A stretch of DNA of 64,000 nucleotides. Source: Rotaria macrura. Its lineage: Eukaryota > Rotifera > Eurotatoria > Philodinida > Philodinidae. The notes under the pieces were generated by a model. It saw nothing but the letters and a program-made list of their open reading frames with translations, did not search any database and was not told the DNA's origin. Where the stretch lies: assembly GCA_900239685.1 (NCBI GenBank), contig OENT01000012.1, forward strand, positions 1 to 64,000, read 5' to 3'. Numbering within the stretch: position 1 is the first letter of the stretch; each line of letters starts with the position of its first letter. The position numbers and the translations under genes were made by a program. Positions 1-12,903 of the stretch are shown in pieces.

Positions 1-86
1 GGGTAACCGGTCGGACTGGGGTATCGGTCCGACTGGTGACCAGTCGGACTGGGACCCAGTCCCCAGTTTTTAACTGGCACTGGTGC
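1..86. repeat. GC-rich palindromic repeat module at window start
   Basis: A block far richer in G and C than its surroundings, built from repeats of the pentamer ACTGG and its complement CCAGT. Positions 27-37 and 39-49 form a perfect 11-bp inverted repeat around a single base. Its style (short motif in both orientations, palindromic core) resembles the two blocks at 26772-26876 and 27779-27870, although the repeated motif differs. It is cut by the window edge, so its full extent is unknown. Confidence 0.6.
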
Positions 87-1483
87 ATACCTAATTGTAG
101 TCAGAACGTGATTTTACTCATTAGTTTCTATGCATAGTTATTTCTTCGCCACTGATATTAGATTTTTTAGATATGTTTTTGCATTGATTGCTGGGGTCGG
201 ATTTGACCTATAATATCTATATTTCGAACGCTCTACAGTACCACATATATGAAATACAATCTTCAATTCCTTTTCTACTACCGAACAGACTAAACGAAAA
301 GTAACTGACAATTTTAAGTAACAAATATTCATACAAGGAAAATGGTAAGTATAAATGTTTTATTGCTGTCTCTTATACGTACGCGTACGCATATGTATGT
401 ATGTATTGATGAAACATATACAAATAGGCCTATACGCCACATATGTTAGTTTCTACATTAGCAAAAAAACCTAGTTTCTTAAATTGTTGTGTTCAACTAA
501 ATTATTGTATATTTTATGAAAAAGCCATAACTAAAAATATTGGCTTTCATTCTAGAATTGAAATGCCAAAAACGGACGAAGGTCCATAGGACCTAAAATT
601 GGTACATTGGCATTTTTCCTCATAAGGTCTATTTTATTTTATATCTTCGGAAAGAGCATGTTGGGGCGAATATTTCGATACCAAATTTATGAAGTTTCGA
701 TCGAATTTCGAAATTGAAAAGCTAGAAACAAAATAGCTCATTTCGGTTATTAATATTGAATAATTGATCATTGCGAAGTAGATTCAATTCCACAATAAAA
801 TAAGACTAATCGGAACTTTAATTATGAATTTGATTGCTCTTGAATAGTGCTTCAATTCTATATATAAATTATTGATTGATTATTTAGTTCCATGGGATAA
901 AGATCCAATGCATTAAGAACTACTATTAGTTTACGTTCAATATTTTTCATGTATCCTCATCCTTCAGCAAATCGTTTAATTGAACCTTTGATGGTAGTTG
1001 AACTAGATCTGTGTAATGACAGAAAGATATGACATAAACATCTTTAAAAAAAAAGTTTAGTTTGCATTATAATTCGATTCAGGAAACGTCTCAAACGGAA
1101 AAGTTAGAAAAATTGGATTTCTGATATATTTGTCACTTTACCTATATTTCAAGAAAGCTTGATCCTATTTGAATTCCTATTTTGTCAAAAAGTCGTAATC
1201 TGAGGTCAGTTTTACATCAATATTATCATGTCTAATAGAGTAGATGAAATAGTGCCGTAGTAAATTGTCCTTGTTCTTTTATATCGCATGGATGTCTTTG
1301 TATTTCTTTTTGTCAACCTTGAAACGATAAATATTTATGATAAGAACGTAAAAGAAACTTGTTTTTGTTTCGCATTCGATTTTTTCTTGTTTTTCTTGTT
1401 TGAAATCGACGCCTGCACAAGAAAAGGTTTCGCTGGCCATTCTAGTAGTATTCATACACATCAGCTCGTGTAATTCTTTAAAA
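87..1483. other. Intergenic, no supported gene
   Basis: AT-rich sequence upstream of the RING-kinase gene. Open frames here are short, overlap on both strands and look like chance. The last 80 bp carry an in-frame upstream ATG at 1400 that would add 28 residues to the kinase. A 5' untranslated region and promoter presumably lie in this stretch, but no specific site can be named. Confidence 0.5.
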
Positions 1484-4058
1484 ATGGATCGAATTCAATG
1501 TCATATTTGTTTCGAAAACTTTTCCAACGATAGGAAACCTATGATTATATGTTCAAACGGTCATTCGGTGTGTCAAGAGTGTTCTAATAATATAAAATCG
1601 TCGAAGAAACCCGAATGTCCAACATGTCGGGAGGAATTATTATCAGTGCCTATAGTTAATCGTGATGTACTTAGTTTAATTGAAGCTGTTTATGATTCCA
1701 TGGCTGCAATACCAGTCATCAAAGCCGAAGAATTAACAATGGAACAAAAACCATTTGGGTTCGGTGGTAGTGCAGATGTATATCGTGCTCAATGGAAACG
1801 ACACACCGTAGTTGTAAAACGTTTACGAACAAATACAACTGATCCGAAACAATTAGGTCAATTGAAAGGTGAAATAAGTATACACGTAGGATTGAGGCAT
1901 CCTTGTATTATATCTCTATATGGATATACAAGTAATGGTGATGGTAAAGAAATTGTTATGGAATATGCAGAGCGTGGTTCATTGAATCAGAATTGGAAAG
2001 ATGTCGATCAAACACAACTGATTAATTGGGCACTTGATATTGTCGATGGACTACAATATTTACATAGCCGAAGAATTTCCCACAGGTATTTTGATACATT
2101 TTCAAGATGAACGCGATAAAGAAAAAACGACATCTACTATTACACAAAAACTATTGATTCGATTTCAATTCATAGTTTAAACAACAAACTATCTAAAACT
2201 TTGTTTCCAACGAACACATCAGAAGAATTACGTGCAGAGCTTTACGGGATCACTAAAAAGTAGTCGCATTCTATCCCGCCTCATTTGGGCATAACTTTTC
2301 TTTTTCGAGGTATTATTGAAAAACGTCCAGCAAATTCATACTTTCTTCTTTAATATAAATCATTTAGTGTGCTGAGAACTAATTAATTTCGAATAATACT
2401 GTAAAAATGAAAAGCTGCATAAAAATTAGAGGTTTAGAAACTGCACATCGAGTAACTGAACTGAGAATGAATAAGACCTTTTCATTGGAGGATACGTGTC
2501 GAATAAGAATAAGAACTTTTTTAAAATCTAGAAGGTTCTGTAAACCCTTCGTATTGTCTTCACAGTACCTATAACTCTGCCTCCTCATATACACTTGGTA
2601 GGACAAAGAAAAACATCGATCATGTCCCGTCCCGTATCTCGTGAAGCTATGAGTACTACAGTGAATTTTAATTTGTATTCTTCGTTTACGCAGAGATCTT
2701 AAGCCTGAAAATATTTTGATTGCACAAGATAATCGAGCAAAATTATCTGATTTTGGTATGGCAAGAGTATTAGCTACAATTCAGCACAATACATCAGGCA
2801 GCGGTACACCAGTTAGTATGAAAACTTGTTTTAACTGTGACATGTCTTCCTATTCTTCCTATTCGATTAGAAATATACAGCTCCGGAATTACTCGATGCT
2901 GATACTAAATATGGCCATGAAGTTGACATATATAGTATAGCATTGATTCTCTACGAAATGTTTTCTGGTAAAATAGCATTTGAACATTTGAGTCCACATC
3001 AATTACTTACTGCAGTCTATATCCATAAAAAGCGACCGTCTTTTGATGCAACTTTTCCAAAAACTCTTCGAGAAAAAATTGAACTTGGATGGTCTCATGA
3101 AGCAAAAGAACGTTGTAAACTTGATGATTTTCTACAAGCTTTATTAGAAATGAAGAATCCATCGCTATGTGCATCTGATCAACAGACGACATCACTCAAC
3201 ACGACTATTCTCGTATCAATGGTGGAACAAGCCGATAATACTCAAATGCAATTATTAGCCTATTCGCCTATGACAGAAATGAAATGGACAACTCAAAGTG
3301 AAGAAACGAAATTGTTAGTCGAAAAAATGATAAATGATATGCGTAAATCATCGTCATTTGCGAAAATCTTTTCTGATACACTCATGAATGCTATGCTGCA
3401 AGTACCCAAACATTTATTTGTTGATATGACTGTCTATAAGAATGTTACCAAAATAAAAGAAGATAAAGAATGTCTCAAAGCAATTTATAATTACGCACAA
3501 GCATTGCGTGCTAGTCAAACACAAAATATGAGTTCAACAGAAATAAGCGCTGCTCAATTAAGTTTAATACCATTGAATTCTGGTGATCGAGTTTTATTTC
3601 TTGGAGCTAAAGGCGGTTATATTCAAACTATAGCAGCTCAAATAGTTGGATTTCAAGGTCAAGTATGGATATGTTCGCAGGATAGCCAAGGACTACAACA
3701 TGTTGATAATGCTCTAAAAAATCATGTACCAACTATTCTTAAACAAATTATTAAATGTGTTTTAGTTAGGAAAATTCAAGATGTTGATCAAGTAAAAACT
3801 GCATTGGAACAACATATTCAATCTACTGAACAATATTTTAATGCTATTCATATTTGTGGAGCCATTCCAAAAGATTCTGTAGAATATTTTCAACGGCTGT
3901 TAAAAGTTGAAGGACAAATTTTAGCACCCATCGATATAGATGAAAAAAGTCAAAAATTTACTATTCTGCATAAAACACGAGATGAAACTTCTGGTCAACT
4001 CACTGTAAATAAACGAATACTTAACGATTGGGGTATTATATTTTCGCCTGTTCTTTAA
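1484..4058 (+). CDS. RING finger - protein kinase - PCMT-like fusion protein
   Basis: Three exons (1484-2085, 2694-2811, 2871-4058) join in phase to give 635 residues. Residues 6-48 form a RING-HC finger (C6, C9, C23, H27, C30, C33, C45, C48), suggesting E3 ubiquitin ligase activity. Residues about 85-330 are a protein kinase with its key residues: glycine loop G92-V99, K112, H200-R201-D202, N207, D220-F221-G222 and A244-P245-E246. Residues about 393-575 resemble protein-L-isoaspartate O-methyltransferase, with a degenerate SAM motif I (VLFLGAKGGY, 481-490). Intron 1 (608 bp) splits the Arg codon of HRD; intron 2 is 59 bp. The start at 1484 is preferred over the in-frame ATG at 1400 because it sits in an AAAATGG context and directly precedes the RING. 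An AATAAA lies at 4128-4133. Kinase activity is likely; methyltransferase activity is uncertain. Confidence 0.88.
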
Positions 4059-4766
4059 CGAAACATTCTAAACTTATCTTATAAGACTTGGCTTTTCCAA
4101 ATTTCTGTCTATATTAACAATAGTAGAAATAAATTACTAGGCGAACAATTTCCTATTGAAGTTTTTTATTTTTCTCATCAATTAGGAAATATATATATAT
4201 ATATAAATCGCATGAATTGTATAATAAGAAAGACTGATGCGAAGTCAAAGGACAATGCAACATCGTAAATACTTGTATTTCTAATTAATGACTTCATCAA
4301 AAAACTGATAGCTATAGACGTTATTCTATTACAAAAAACATTTCTCAAGAGGACTAGTCTTAAACGATTCAGAATTCCTTAGTGTTTTGTTTGCATATTT
4401 AGCAAGATTGATATTCTTAACTCATAGACTTAAGAATTCACTGTAATTGAACAATAAAAAATCATTCTGATTCTTGTCAAAAAATAATAAGTGCCATAAG
4501 AGTTTGTTCGATGAAATGATAGAACTCAAAATGATGTATACGATGTCATATATAACCGTTTGTAACCTTATTATTATTCAAAAATTTATCGATACATGTA
4601 TTTCTCGTATGATGTCATCGTCTTTTTTATCTTCTTTAATCCTAATCACATATTTTATACTCATGCAAATAGGTACGTATGCACTAATAAGTAAGGCATA
4701 AAGAATTGTACTGCAAGTATTTTCAAAATTTCTGTTCTTTCTTGAACTTGATCGAACTGACTTTTT

Positions 4767-4893
4767 TACTAATAGATTCTTCGTTCAATTCTTTACAAGA
4801 AGTGTATAGCATGTTATATTGTAGAATTCAAATGTGTAACAAACGATGATAAACTATGAGAAGTACGAAACAGTAGAAAAGAATAAATGTATT
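4767..4893. repeat. Dispersed repeat, copy A (partner at 44335-44452)
   Basis: This stretch and 44335-44452 share a nearly identical core (CGTTCAATTCTTTACAA), then aligned blocks ATTGTAGAAT and ATGAGAAGTA at matching spacing, with small gaps and substitutions between. That is the pattern of two diverged copies of one interspersed repeat in the same orientation. No terminal repeats or coding capacity were seen. Confidence 0.5.
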
Positions 4894-5143
4894 TTCTCAG
4901 ATAGACCTAAGTTTTTCGATTTTGTTTTGCAAGCACTAGAGCACCGTTTTCAATATGCTCGATCTCCTCGTATGCAATGCAAGTTATTTGAATCACAGCA
5001 TTCGACGTGCAGAGATTCGCTTCATAACAATCAAGCGAAAAATAACAACACTTGTTACTTGTTCTTACATTGTTATAAACGATTAAACACTGGTTTTCAA
5101 AATAAATTAAAAAAATCAGCCTGATGCCTACACGATGGTTAGT

Positions 5144-5144
5144 T

Positions 5145-5170
<26 letters not shown>
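5144..5170. repeat. TC dinucleotide microsatellite
   Basis: A run of TC units just downstream of an unconvincing open frame. It creates a false Arg-Glu repeat in the opposite-strand translation. Confidence 0.9.
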
Positions 5171-5175
<5 letters not shown>

Positions 5176-5929
5176 ATTGTAACCAATAGTACTCAAAAAC
5201 CTGGTTTTTCAACTTATCTAGGTTTATGTTTTTTGCTCCATTATGGTAGTTCTCACGATTGTGCATAGTATTTAAAAACAGTACATTTCTTTATGTACGA
5301 TCCGTTCGATTGCCCAAATTTTTGCATCACATACTAAATCAATAATAATATTGAAAAGAAAGGATTAAATGTGTGAACCTCCGCTGGATTCGTCTGTCTC
5401 ATATCAGAATGAACCATAAGAAATCAATAGCATTCAACGTTGAACATCGTGAGATACATTTTTCATTTGATTCACTATCGAATTGAATCTATGCAAGACT
5501 AATAGAAGAATAGTAAATATACTCTTGAAACGCTTGATTTCTGGTAATCAGCTATGTAACCGATGTCAATCATTCTACGAGTGCTTTAAAATAATGATTA
5601 CATAAATCTATATGAACGATTATCTATTCAAAACTCTAGGACTACAACCATAAGCATGTCTATCGAAATTTCATGGAAGTTTTTACTTGAGAAAAATAAA
5701 ATTTTACAGAATTGTATACTGCATAAATTGTTGAGAACAGAAACATGATACGTATGGGTCACAATCATCGATTTCATTTTCTACGAATCGAACGTTTTAC
5801 GAAGAGATTCTACGAAAGATTAATTTTGAGCATTTATATATTTTTCAAATAATAACAAAAATACACAACATTTTTTCTTCTTCTCAAATGATTTTGATGA
5901 ACAAAAAAAAAGTCTAACTAATCAATGAT

Positions 5930-8130
5930 TTATTTTCTTTGTAAAATTTTTTCATCGATTTTTCCTAGGATTATTCGATCACTTTGTACTAATTCGACAA
6001 CATTTTTAATTCCACGATGAATTTCTTGTAAGATATCTTTAATTTGCTCGATTTTTTCTTTATCGAACCGTAACGATTCATTGCTATTAAGAACGGATGA
6101 CCATTGAATTGGAGCTAATAATGTTGGATTCATACGTATTTTCATAATTAAATCTTTGATACGAATATTTAATGGTGATTGCGATAAGGTTTGTAACGAA
6201 TGAAGATTCGTCCAAATCTGAATTTCGGTTGAAGTTAATTTTGGTTCATATTGACGACGACGACATTCAAATTGAATGGTAGACTTGAATGAATGAAGAA
6301 AATAACATTCAAAACAGAATATGAACTTTTCAATAATGGATTTTTCGTTTTTAATTTACCTTTAGAATTCGATGTGAATATTCAAGTAAATTCGTTTGAT
6401 AACGTTTCATTGTTAAACGAAATGCGTCGCATTGATCTTTTACAGCGCGTAGCTGTTGACGAATAGTTTCTAATTGTTGTTTTTGATCTTCATGTTCAAT
6501 AAATTGAGATTTCATACGATCACGTAACGCTTTTTGAAGAATAAATATAATGATGTATGAAAATGAAAGCACGAAAACTAACAAAGTCAATTTTCCATTA
6601 CCTTTTACACCAATAAGTGGTACGGGCAAAAGTAATTGTGGCTTAGGATTTTCTTTTTTCGCCTGTTCCCATACAAATGCCGTTAGACCTAAATGAATTT
6701 TGAATTTTCATCTAATATAAAATGAAAATTTACAAGATGAAACCTGGTGGTATCGTATCAAGATATTGTTTATAATCTTGATCGCTTAAATCTGTTCTAG
6801 CAAAAACTTGAACAATACCCATACTATCCAGATGTACTTTATTTGGATTTATTGGTTGTGCAAGTAGTGTTGTTGTTTGTTGTTGTGGTTGTGGCGGTTG
6901 AAGATAATTAACAACATCGGATGATTTTACTTTTTTAATTGATAATGTTCCTGGTTGTTTCTCACTGACTACAATCAACATCTAAAATGAAGATTTACGT
7001 CAAAAATCTGAATTAAAATGAAGATTTCATTTGTTTTACTTGAGTGCGATCATCGGCTAACGGTGAAATTCCTTCGAGTTCAATAATACAGTTCGGATTG
7101 TTATTAAAACATAGTCGATGAAGAGATTCAATGCGTTTATCTTTTTCTTTGACAACATCAGCTAATTTTTGATTGATAATCAATGCTACAAGACCATCTT
7201 CATCTCGAGTTTTTGGACGAACACTGTATGAATATGTCTAGAAGAAATGAACAAATGTCATTCTGCTTATTTTATTCACATAAGCGGTAAAATTTACTTT
7301 AAAAACATGATACGGAAGGTTAGCATCAATATCATAGGATCCTGAATAATAAAAAAACAGAGAATATAATTCTTCGGGTTCGTTCTAATAACTACAACGG
7401 TTACCTTGATGACAAAATGTTTTGCCAGTACCATAAAAAACTTGTAGAATATTCCATTTAAGAATAAGTTCATCTCTTCCATCGTTGAATAAACGCGGTG
7501 CAGTTAACGATGTTATCAGTACATCATCTGGACGAACTGCACCGGGATTTGTTCCGACTACTGTGTTTTGAACAGGCGCAGCACCAATATTAGTGCCCAT
7601 ACCACTTCCAAATGGCTGTGTCAAACCTTAGAAAGATAAAGAATTTCAATGAAGAAAAGTTAGCATGTACTCTAGTGTAAGGGATACTAACCACCACCAC
7701 CGATGGTAAATGCAGGCGCTGTTGTTGTAGCTGGTGCCGTTTGAAATCCGAATCCACTGAAATTATTTGGAGCTGCACTGGGATTTGACATACCAAACCC
7801 AAATCCTTGCGTAGTTGTTGCACCTGTGCCAAATCCGGTAAATACTGGTTTGGCAGCCGTTCCTGCAGCTGTAGCTGTTGATGCCGGAGTGCCGAACCCA
7901 AAGGCTGGTGCTGCCGTCGTGGCTTGTGTTGTGAAAGAGAAAGGAGTCGCAGTGGCTGTCGTAGTTGCAACAGGAGCACCAAATAAAGGAGCTGTTGTTG
8001 CTGTTGTTGTAGTTGCCGGTGTACCGAATGTGAAAGGATTAGGAGTTCCCGTTGTAGTTGTAGTAGTATTCGTGGGAGTGCCGAATAGAGTCGGCCGTGT
8101 CGCAGGAGTTGTACCAAATGAAAATGCCAT
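5930..8130 (-). CDS. NUP54: Nucleoporin Nup54
   Basis: Eight exons on the minus strand (8130-7692, 7626-7405, 7341-7298, 7237-7040, 6981-6744, 6688-6602, 6529-6360, 6283-5930) join in phase to 583 residues, separated by introns of 55-76 bp. Residues 1 to about 155 are an FG-repeat region rich in Thr and Ala with roughly eleven FG dipeptides. The rest matches the Nup54 alpha/beta and coiled-coil part: a DELILKWNILQVFYGTGK block near the FG boundary, WEQAKKENP followed by LLPVPLIGV, then a helical region with LLEYSHRIL, the order seen in animal Nup54. Nup54 joins Nup62 and Nup58 in the central channel complex of the nuclear pore, where its FG segment contributes to the permeability barrier. The C-terminus is helical, as expected for that trimer. 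Length is close to the animal protein. Identification is firm. Confidence 0.95.
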
Positions 8131-10673
8131 CTTAACAGAGACAATTATGATGTTTCGAAATTATTTAGAAAATGCAAAATTTTATTTCAAAGAACCCATA
8201 GATATCAATAACTACTCGAAAAGCACACACATAGGTTCTTTCCGTAAGAAATAAAAATACAGAGTCATTTGAAAAAATAAAGAAAAATCTTTTATTCTTT
8301 GCTTTGAGTATGGCACAATAAAAGCGTAAGTTGTAATGCATAGAGTAAACCATTCTTTTTATTCATGCACACACACAAGCTATGAATGTTTCAATGATTC
8401 GTTCTTTTGGCGAACGTATAGAATGATGACATTTGATGAGGTCGCTAGAAAGCTATATATTCATATTGAGGTCAAATCTCATTTTGGTCTCGTATAAATC
8501 ATATTGTTGTTTTGAAATATTAAGTTTAAATGAAGACGTTAGTTACTTATTGTATACTCTTGTGCAAAAGCATATGCAGAGTTTCATAAGAATACATATT
8601 TGTCAACACTAATTCATTATTATTCTACATCTCCATTATGCTTCATACGAAAAGCATCTACGTATCTCACGAATATCAATCGCATGTTTGAATAACACAT
8701 GATACTAAATTATTTGAAACATTTAAGACCGGGTACAACTGCGTAATTCTTGGCATATCGAAAATATTAGTTTTCTGCCTTCAAAAAATTCCCCTACATT
8801 CTATCACTTTTTTCAATGAGCAACTTATACTGAATGAAAATATAGTTTTTCATACCTAATTCTTATTACCAGTATTTTTGGATTCATCATTTCCAGTTTT
8901 TTATTGAAAAACTTATACTATAAAAGATAAATGGCCAATCGGCTACTGAAACTGATTCATTCTTCAATTGATCTTTAGACAAGCACACGAGAAACAAGCA
9001 CTTATCAATACACTTCTTTTACGCACTTCGAAATGACAATGATTGATCACGACGCATAGTATAATACTCGATGCATTGGCTATTTAAGAAAAAACGAATA
9101 AAAAATCATCCATTGTGCGCATAAGCACACTACTGAACTGTACAGTATCGAAATATTTTCTTGTTCAAAGGTAATCATGTTTGACATTTACTTTCCTAGT
9201 CTCATATTATTAAGGTTAAAGTATGCATGTTTCTAATAAATGACTTCTTTTTAGATTGATTGATTTGCTTTAGATTATTCATTAAACTGAAAACTCAATG
9301 TATAACTTTTTTCAGATACGTTCCTACCTTTAATTGTCCTCAGAAAGGAACACATAGTCATGTTTGGCATGAATAGAAAAGAAACAAAGGAAATCAACTG
9401 TTGAGGTTTTATATTCGTCGCCGAAGAACTTGAGACACGTTGACTGACATTTTTCTCTATTTCATAGATTTAGTGTACAGTTTTCTTATGGTCAATGGAT
9501 ACTTTAGGATAAAAATTATCAGCAGTTACTAGAATGTAGTTTCTTGAAACTTTTAATCGATTGGCTACACAGAACGTCAGTATTTACAAAATATGTGATG
9601 CAAAGTTCTTCGTAACAAATGTCAAACTGTCTTAGACCGTCTCACTAACTTATAAATCAAACATCATTAAAAAATGGGGTTTGTAACTTCACTATCGAAC
9701 AAAAATATTTTCGATTTTCGATTAGATGTTTTGCTCAACAGAACAGAAATGAGATAACATGTTAAATGAAAATTTTTTCTAGCATAAAAATGGTTTCTTG
9801 TTATGTTATATTAAATTTACTATTTTCTTTTGTATCAGAATATATTTTTCTCTAAAAGAGACGGGATCAGTTGAGTGTTCTAACTACCTGACCGTTTCAC
9901 AGTAATAAAAAACATTTTTGTTAAATTATTTTTCTCTACAAAATTTCTACGGTCTAACATATTCCGAGCGAATAAGGTAGAAGCAATTCAGTTCAAGCGT
10001 GATTTCGGAACATGATCGTTGATTATTTTGCCAAGTCATAGTTTTTACAAAAGCTTTGATTTTACGGAACAACGTCATGTTGAGAACTTGTTTGATTAGC
10101 TATCCAAAATGTATAGTTCAATTTTCACTCTTTCCACTGGCAAAAGATTTGATTGGTTTAGACGTCAACAAGATAGTTTGAATTTTTTTCAAAAACTTTT
10201 GCATGGCATGTTAGTACACGGGTGGGGATTCTGGGAGCATTGCGTGCTGAAATATCAATAAATTGTCAATGTACCAATCCGATAGACATACGTTTTAGTA
10301 ATTCTTCAAAACTATGATCAACAATTTTGTTTCTTCTTTTAAAAATTATGATTGAAACTCCTATAGATAATGAGTTCTTTTTCTGTGTAAAACTTATCAA
10401 AATAAAAAACGATGCATCGTAGTATCTGATTATGTCTGTGTAAATGAACTGTGAAAAAAAGAGAGTGTGCAGATAACAAAAAACAAGTTTTGATACGTTC
10501 ACTCGATGTTGATTTCCGAATATTCGTTTGCCAAATGGTTCAATATTTATTCGTATACTAGAGAACTATTCCTGAAAAGAACAAGTACGAAATTGATTTT
10601 CTCTTGAAATTTTACTGAAAATATTATACTAATCATATTAAAGTAGGAAAAAACAGAAAATAATAATGACTAT
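8131..10673. other. Intergenic, no supported gene
   Basis: About 2.5 kb between two minus-strand genes, containing the NUP54 upstream region. Short open stretches on the plus strand near 8985-9057 and 9318-9375 follow plausible splice acceptors, and a 78-codon frame lies on the minus strand at 10266-10502. None has a recognisable domain, and runs of this length are expected by chance. Confidence 0.4.
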
Positions 10674-12903
10674 TCACAACCAAATCTGAAACCAGTTATC
10701 ACAAAAATCTGCTTGAAATTCTATATCGGACTGCTTCAATCGTGATGAATATTCAACGAGCCATTGTTTAATAGATACCGAAGATATATCATGTGATAAT
10801 AGTCCATTTATTGTACATACAATTAGTTGTTTACAGTTATCTATTATGGAACCGATTGTGTTCGGTTCAATAAAATGATATTTGTTATATTTGACTTTTA
10901 ACGAATGTAAACCACTAAAAATTTTTGATAATCTATAAACATGTTCACTTTTAAATTTTGTATCATTATTTTGTCCATCAATAAATAAATAAAGAACATT
11001 TGAAAATCTTAAATCTTCATTAGAACTTTGAAATAAGTTGATAGCACATTCAAGATTAATGCACAATGTACTGATATTTTCAGCTGCTAGAAATAATGTT
11101 TTAAAATGCTGCCAGTTATCAACTATTCCAAATATAGATAAGATTTCAAGTTTTTTCAATTTCGGAAGTTTAACAATTGATTGTTTCTTTGTCGAAACTA
11201 GAATAGAATTTTAAAATGATTTGTTGGGTACAAATTTCAGTTCATAGAATTTTTGACAAGCACATAAACAACTCATCACATACGTTCTGTCGTTGTCTCA
11301 TCCTTAAAAAATCTATTTCTTTTCACTAAATAGTAACTAGACATACGATAGTAAGAAACTAGACAACAAGCGAATGCATGGGAAATAAGGTATTGTATGT
11401 GTCAATTATCGGCATCCTTGTTCTTTACTGTGAAATTGTTTGAAGAAATATAATAACTGACCTAGAAGATCATCAGATTTCTCATCGGAATCAAGGTAAA
11501 TGATTACATATGATGTCATCCTATGCAACACTGTCATGTCTAGTTACTAAATAGTTAAACTAAATTTGTTGATGAGAAAGAAAAAGCAAAATTCTTTACG
11601 GCAAACATTACTATCGCCACTATTTTTCAATAGTAAATGTATTCTTTTCTCTACCTGGCACTTTTGTTTTATTTTCATTTATCTGAATATTTAAATCTTG
11701 TATTTTTCGACAATTTTGTATGATTGTAAATGTTTCCAGTAGAGTTTTTGCATGACATATACATAAATATCGAATATTATTATATATACGATAATCTAGA
11801 TTAGTGGCAAATTTATTAGATAATAATGAATGTAGATTAAGAAGAATCGATGGATATGGTAATGTATGAATGAGTAGGTAGGCTTTTCTGTCGTTTCTAT
11901 TCATCGTATAAGCAATCGAACGTGGATTCCATGATTCTGTAAGACTCTTTGAATCAAAACAAAAATTTGCCTGCGTAGAATAATATACAGCATACTTAAA
12001 TAACTGTATGAGGTTGTTCTTATTAAATAGTTGAGAAGAAAAGAGTGTGAATAAATGCCGACCATAAATAAGACGTTCATCGATCGTTGCAAGAGTCAAT
12101 GAAAGTTCTTTAACAGTTGGTATTAGTCGAAATACTGATGAAAGATTATCGAATGTTGAATAGGAATCAATAGCATCAAGAGAGAAATGAGTAAGACATT
12201 GAAATGGTACTATATTTTTATCCATCGGTAATAAATCTTCTATAATAACATGCAGTCGACGAATATTTGGTATGACAATGGCAAGAGATATTAAATCATT
12301 AGAATTCGACAATGAAATACTCATTTCGATGAGATTTGTATGATTTGTAAAATGTTTTTCATTCAGTGATAATTTCATTGAATAACAATCAGGCTCAAAA
12401 TAAATATATTCAAGTTGAGTATTATTATGTATTATGTCAAATAAATATTTTTGATCGTCAATAATACTTTCATATCTAGCCTGTCGTAAACCACGAACAA
12501 TAATTGTTCGAAGGTATCTGAGTTGAGTTAAATCTTTTCCAATAAAATTATACAATTCCTCATTTTTCCAATCATCCAATGCTAGTCTATTCAAATTAGG
12601 AAATATCTTATTCATTTGAAAACTAAAATTGATTAAAAAATAAGTTTGTTGTAATCGATTTATTGTTAATGATATGATAAATGTACCGATATTTGGTAAA
12701 ACATTCGAATTAATATAAAGAAATTGTTTATAATTTAATCGACGAAGTGTAACATGATGACAATAATCCATCATTGCATGATTTAAACGTAAATTAAGAT
12801 TATAAAACGAATAGAGTATATGACCGCAATGAAGATATCGATATATTTTAAGAATAATTTCATCTGGTAAATATTCGAACTTCGATATTGATAATTTATT
12901 CAT
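10674..12903 (-). CDS. F-box protein with a long LRR-like C-terminal region
   Basis: Two exons (12903-11655 and 11197-10674) joined across a 457-bp intron with GT-AG ends give 590 residues. Residues about 10-48 are an F-box (FEYLPDEIILKIYRYL, then hydrophobic N-L-RLNHAM spacing), the motif that docks substrate receptors on Skp1 in SCF ubiquitin ligases. The remaining 540 residues have irregular repeating leucine/isoleucine/asparagine patterns (for example LRYLRTIIVRGL and IPNIRRLHVII) suggestive of degenerate leucine-rich repeats that would bind a substrate. No substrate can be inferred. The stop codon is TGA. Large, diverged families of such F-box proteins are typical of bdelloid rotifers, which is general knowledge rather than a search result. 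Confidence 0.85.

Larger units (their letters stand above)
4059..5929. other. Intergenic between RING-kinase and NUP54 genes
   Basis: Holds the 3' end of the kinase transcript, an AT repeat near 4187-4204, one copy of a dispersed repeat (4767-4893) and a TC microsatellite (5144-5170). Open frames at 4474-4701 and 4846-5124 (+) and 4907-5266 (-) lack recognisable domains; the last two overlap on opposite strands, and the third runs through the microsatellite as an Arg-Glu repeat. I do not call them genes. Confidence 0.5.

Noticed and set aside
2379..2606. 75-codon minus ORF inside intron 1 of the RING-kinase gene
   Set aside because: No domain, and the length is expected by chance in a 608-bp AT-rich intron.
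4846..5266. 92-codon (+) and 119-codon (-) overlapping ORFs
   Set aside because: They overlap on opposite strands, one reads through a TC microsatellite, and the start lies in a dispersed repeat; no domain was recognised.
7590..8254. Long frames on both strands over the NUP54 FG region (for example 7826-8254 on + and 7590-8144 on -)
   Set aside because: They are low-complexity Val/Ala or Gln/Leu shadows of the Thr/Ala/FG-coding exon; the NUP54 frame is supported by splicing and homology.
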